NCBI RefSeq assembly: GCF_009828925.2
Contig: NZ_WUTY02000002.1
Coordinates: 62,001 to 126,000, forward strand
Direction of reading: 5' to 3'
Length of the DNA: 64,000 nt
From: Methylicorpusculum oleiharenae
Lineage (GTDB): Bacteria; Pseudomonadota; Gammaproteobacteria; Methylococcales; Methylomonadaceae
In this document: piece by piece, positions 63,272 through 64,000 of the stretch
Layout: every line of letters begins with the position of its first letter
Numbering within the stretch: the first letter of the stretch is position 1
The notes under the pieces: generated by a model
The model's input: the letters and a program-made list of their open reading frames with translations, nothing else
Told to the model about the DNA's origin: nothing
Databases searched by the model: none
Made by a program: the position numbers and the translations under genes

Positions 63272-63685
63272 ATGTCTGAAGAAATGCAGTTAAATACAAA
63301 TGTAGAAAAACTTATGTCGGCTACGGTTCTTAATGACCCGGCAACCATCGATGGCATTAAGAATCTAATCGATAAAGCCACCCCTTTAGTACAAGCCGGA
63401 CGCTTCAATAACATCATCGATTTATTGTCGATCATATCTGACAATATCGAATTTCTTGATGAAGCAGCACTGGAAAAAACCACTAAAGTAGGTGAAGAAA
63501 TTTTAGCCTTGGGTTGGACAGCCGGTAATGCCGTGCGTATGGCAAACGCGCAAACCGAAGCATTAGAAAAGCCACCCGGTTTGTTTCAATTAATCAGCTC
63601 GCTAAACGATCCGGATGTTCGTCGTTCATTACATTTTTTTATCGGCACCATGCGTATTATTGGTCGGCAGATGAAAAATGATTAA
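63272..63685 (+). CDS. DUF1641 family protein
   Basis: A 137-residue helical protein. The start at 63272 has AGAGGAA upstream; the in-frame codons before it lie inside the SQR-like gene. LVQAGRFNNIIDLLSIISDNIEFL and the GLFQLISSLNDPDVRRSLHFFIGTMRIIG end are the DUF1641 pattern. Members often sit next to SQR or formate dehydrogenase-like genes; a role as an assembly or membrane-docking partner is presumed, not known. Confidence 0.88.
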   Translation: MSEEMQLNTNVEKLMSATVLNDPATIDGIKNLIDKATPLVQAGRFNNIIDLLSIISDNIEFLDEAALEKTTKVGEEILALGWTAGNAVRMANAQTEALEKPPGLFQLISSLNDPDVRRSLHFFIGTMRIIGRQMKND

Positions 63686-63842
63686 TCAGTCTATTTTAGG
63701 CGGCTTGCTTACTTAAATAGGCGACAACTATTATCAAAGTTATGCAGACTAAATTTCCCCTCGCACTCCACGCTGTTGGGTAGATATTTAGCCCGTTAAT
63801 AATAAATTATTAACTCAACATTCACTCTATTTTAAAAATATT

Positions 63843-64000
63843 ATGAAAATAACTCACACGTTAAAAAAACCGCTTACTGCTTTAATTCTATTGTTTCCAT
63901 TGCTGGCACAAGCTGAAATTTTAGCGTTAGTTAATTATCAAAGTAAACCCGATCAAACGCTAAAGCGGGAAGGGTTGGCGATTATTGATCTTGATTTCAA
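63843..64000 (+). CDS. Secreted protein, 3' end beyond the window
   Basis: An ATG at 63843 opens a frame to the window end (52 codons). Residues 1-22 form a signal peptide (KPLTALILLFPLLAQA). The mature part starts EILALVNYQSKPDQTLKREG then LAIIDLDF, which resembles the first blade of secreted beta-propeller proteins. This identification is weak because the sequence is so short. Confidence 0.55.
   Translation, partial: MKITHTLKKPLTALILLFPLLAQAEILALVNYQSKPDQTLKREGLAIIDLDF

Overview
The window reads as a gammaproteobacterial chromosome or large plasmid. An obligate methanotroph relative (Methylococcales) is plausible from the feel of the proteins, but no single gene proves it and this remains an inference. 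The content is almost entirely accessory: metal resistance, nested transposons, an efflux cargo, a defence island and small stress or sulfur operons.

Positions 1-7086 (+ strand) are a metal-resistance block: the 3' end of a CusA/CzcA-type RND pump, two paralogous small lipoproteins, an HD-GYP protein, a copper P-type ATPase, and a merR-merT-merP-CopZ-like operon. That operon has a typical 19-bp-spacer mer promoter and no mercuric reductase. A decayed Tn501-type terminal repeat lies just downstream (7136-7173).

Positions 7225-27702 are two Tn3-family transposons, one inside the other. The inner one (7377-24130) has 38-bp terminal inverted repeats (33/38 identical). It is inserted after the fifth codon of the outer element's resolvase gene and is flanked by a 5-bp TATAT duplication; joining the two flanks restores the resolvase frame. 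It carries its own tnpA and tnpR, a TetR/OMF/HlyD/ABC/ABC-2 export operon, an EmrAB-like pump with an operator over its promoter, a glutathione S-transferase, two DUF2934 proteins and an IS200-type element whose transposase has lost a catalytic His. The outer element keeps its tnpA and right end (27665-27702). That end has cut off the 3' part of a YhaN-like ATPase gene.

Positions 27703-49684 are a defence island, mostly on the - strand. From upstream to downstream it holds a RelE/XRE toxin-antitoxin pair and a type I restriction locus with overlapping genes: hsdR, a DUF1016 nuclease, hsdS, a PrrC-type anticodon nuclease and hsdM. It then continues with an apparent four-gene unit: a giant sacsin-like GHKL ATPase with a C-terminal DUF3883 nuclease-like domain, a NERD-helicase, a YhaO/SbcD-like nuclease and the truncated YhaN. 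I cannot match this four-gene unit to a named system. A WGR protein, an orphan resolvase with a res-like region and a second toxin-antitoxin pair close the island at its right edge.

Positions 50115-57866 hold divergent oxyR/katG (exported catalase-peroxidase) and a LysR-controlled operon azoR-yceI-pirin-extradiol dioxygenase. Positions 58142-60220 are a small secreted protein followed by transposon debris (ISAs1, resolvase and ISAzo13 remnants). Positions 60217-63685 are a compact sulfur-type locus: a TetR gene under a 30-bp perfect palindrome, a rhodanese, a DUF4242 protein, a small 4Fe-4S protein, a sulfide:quinone-oxidoreductase-like flavoprotein and a DUF1641 protein. Copies of the TetR operator core lie in front of the next two transcription units. 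The window ends inside a secreted protein gene.
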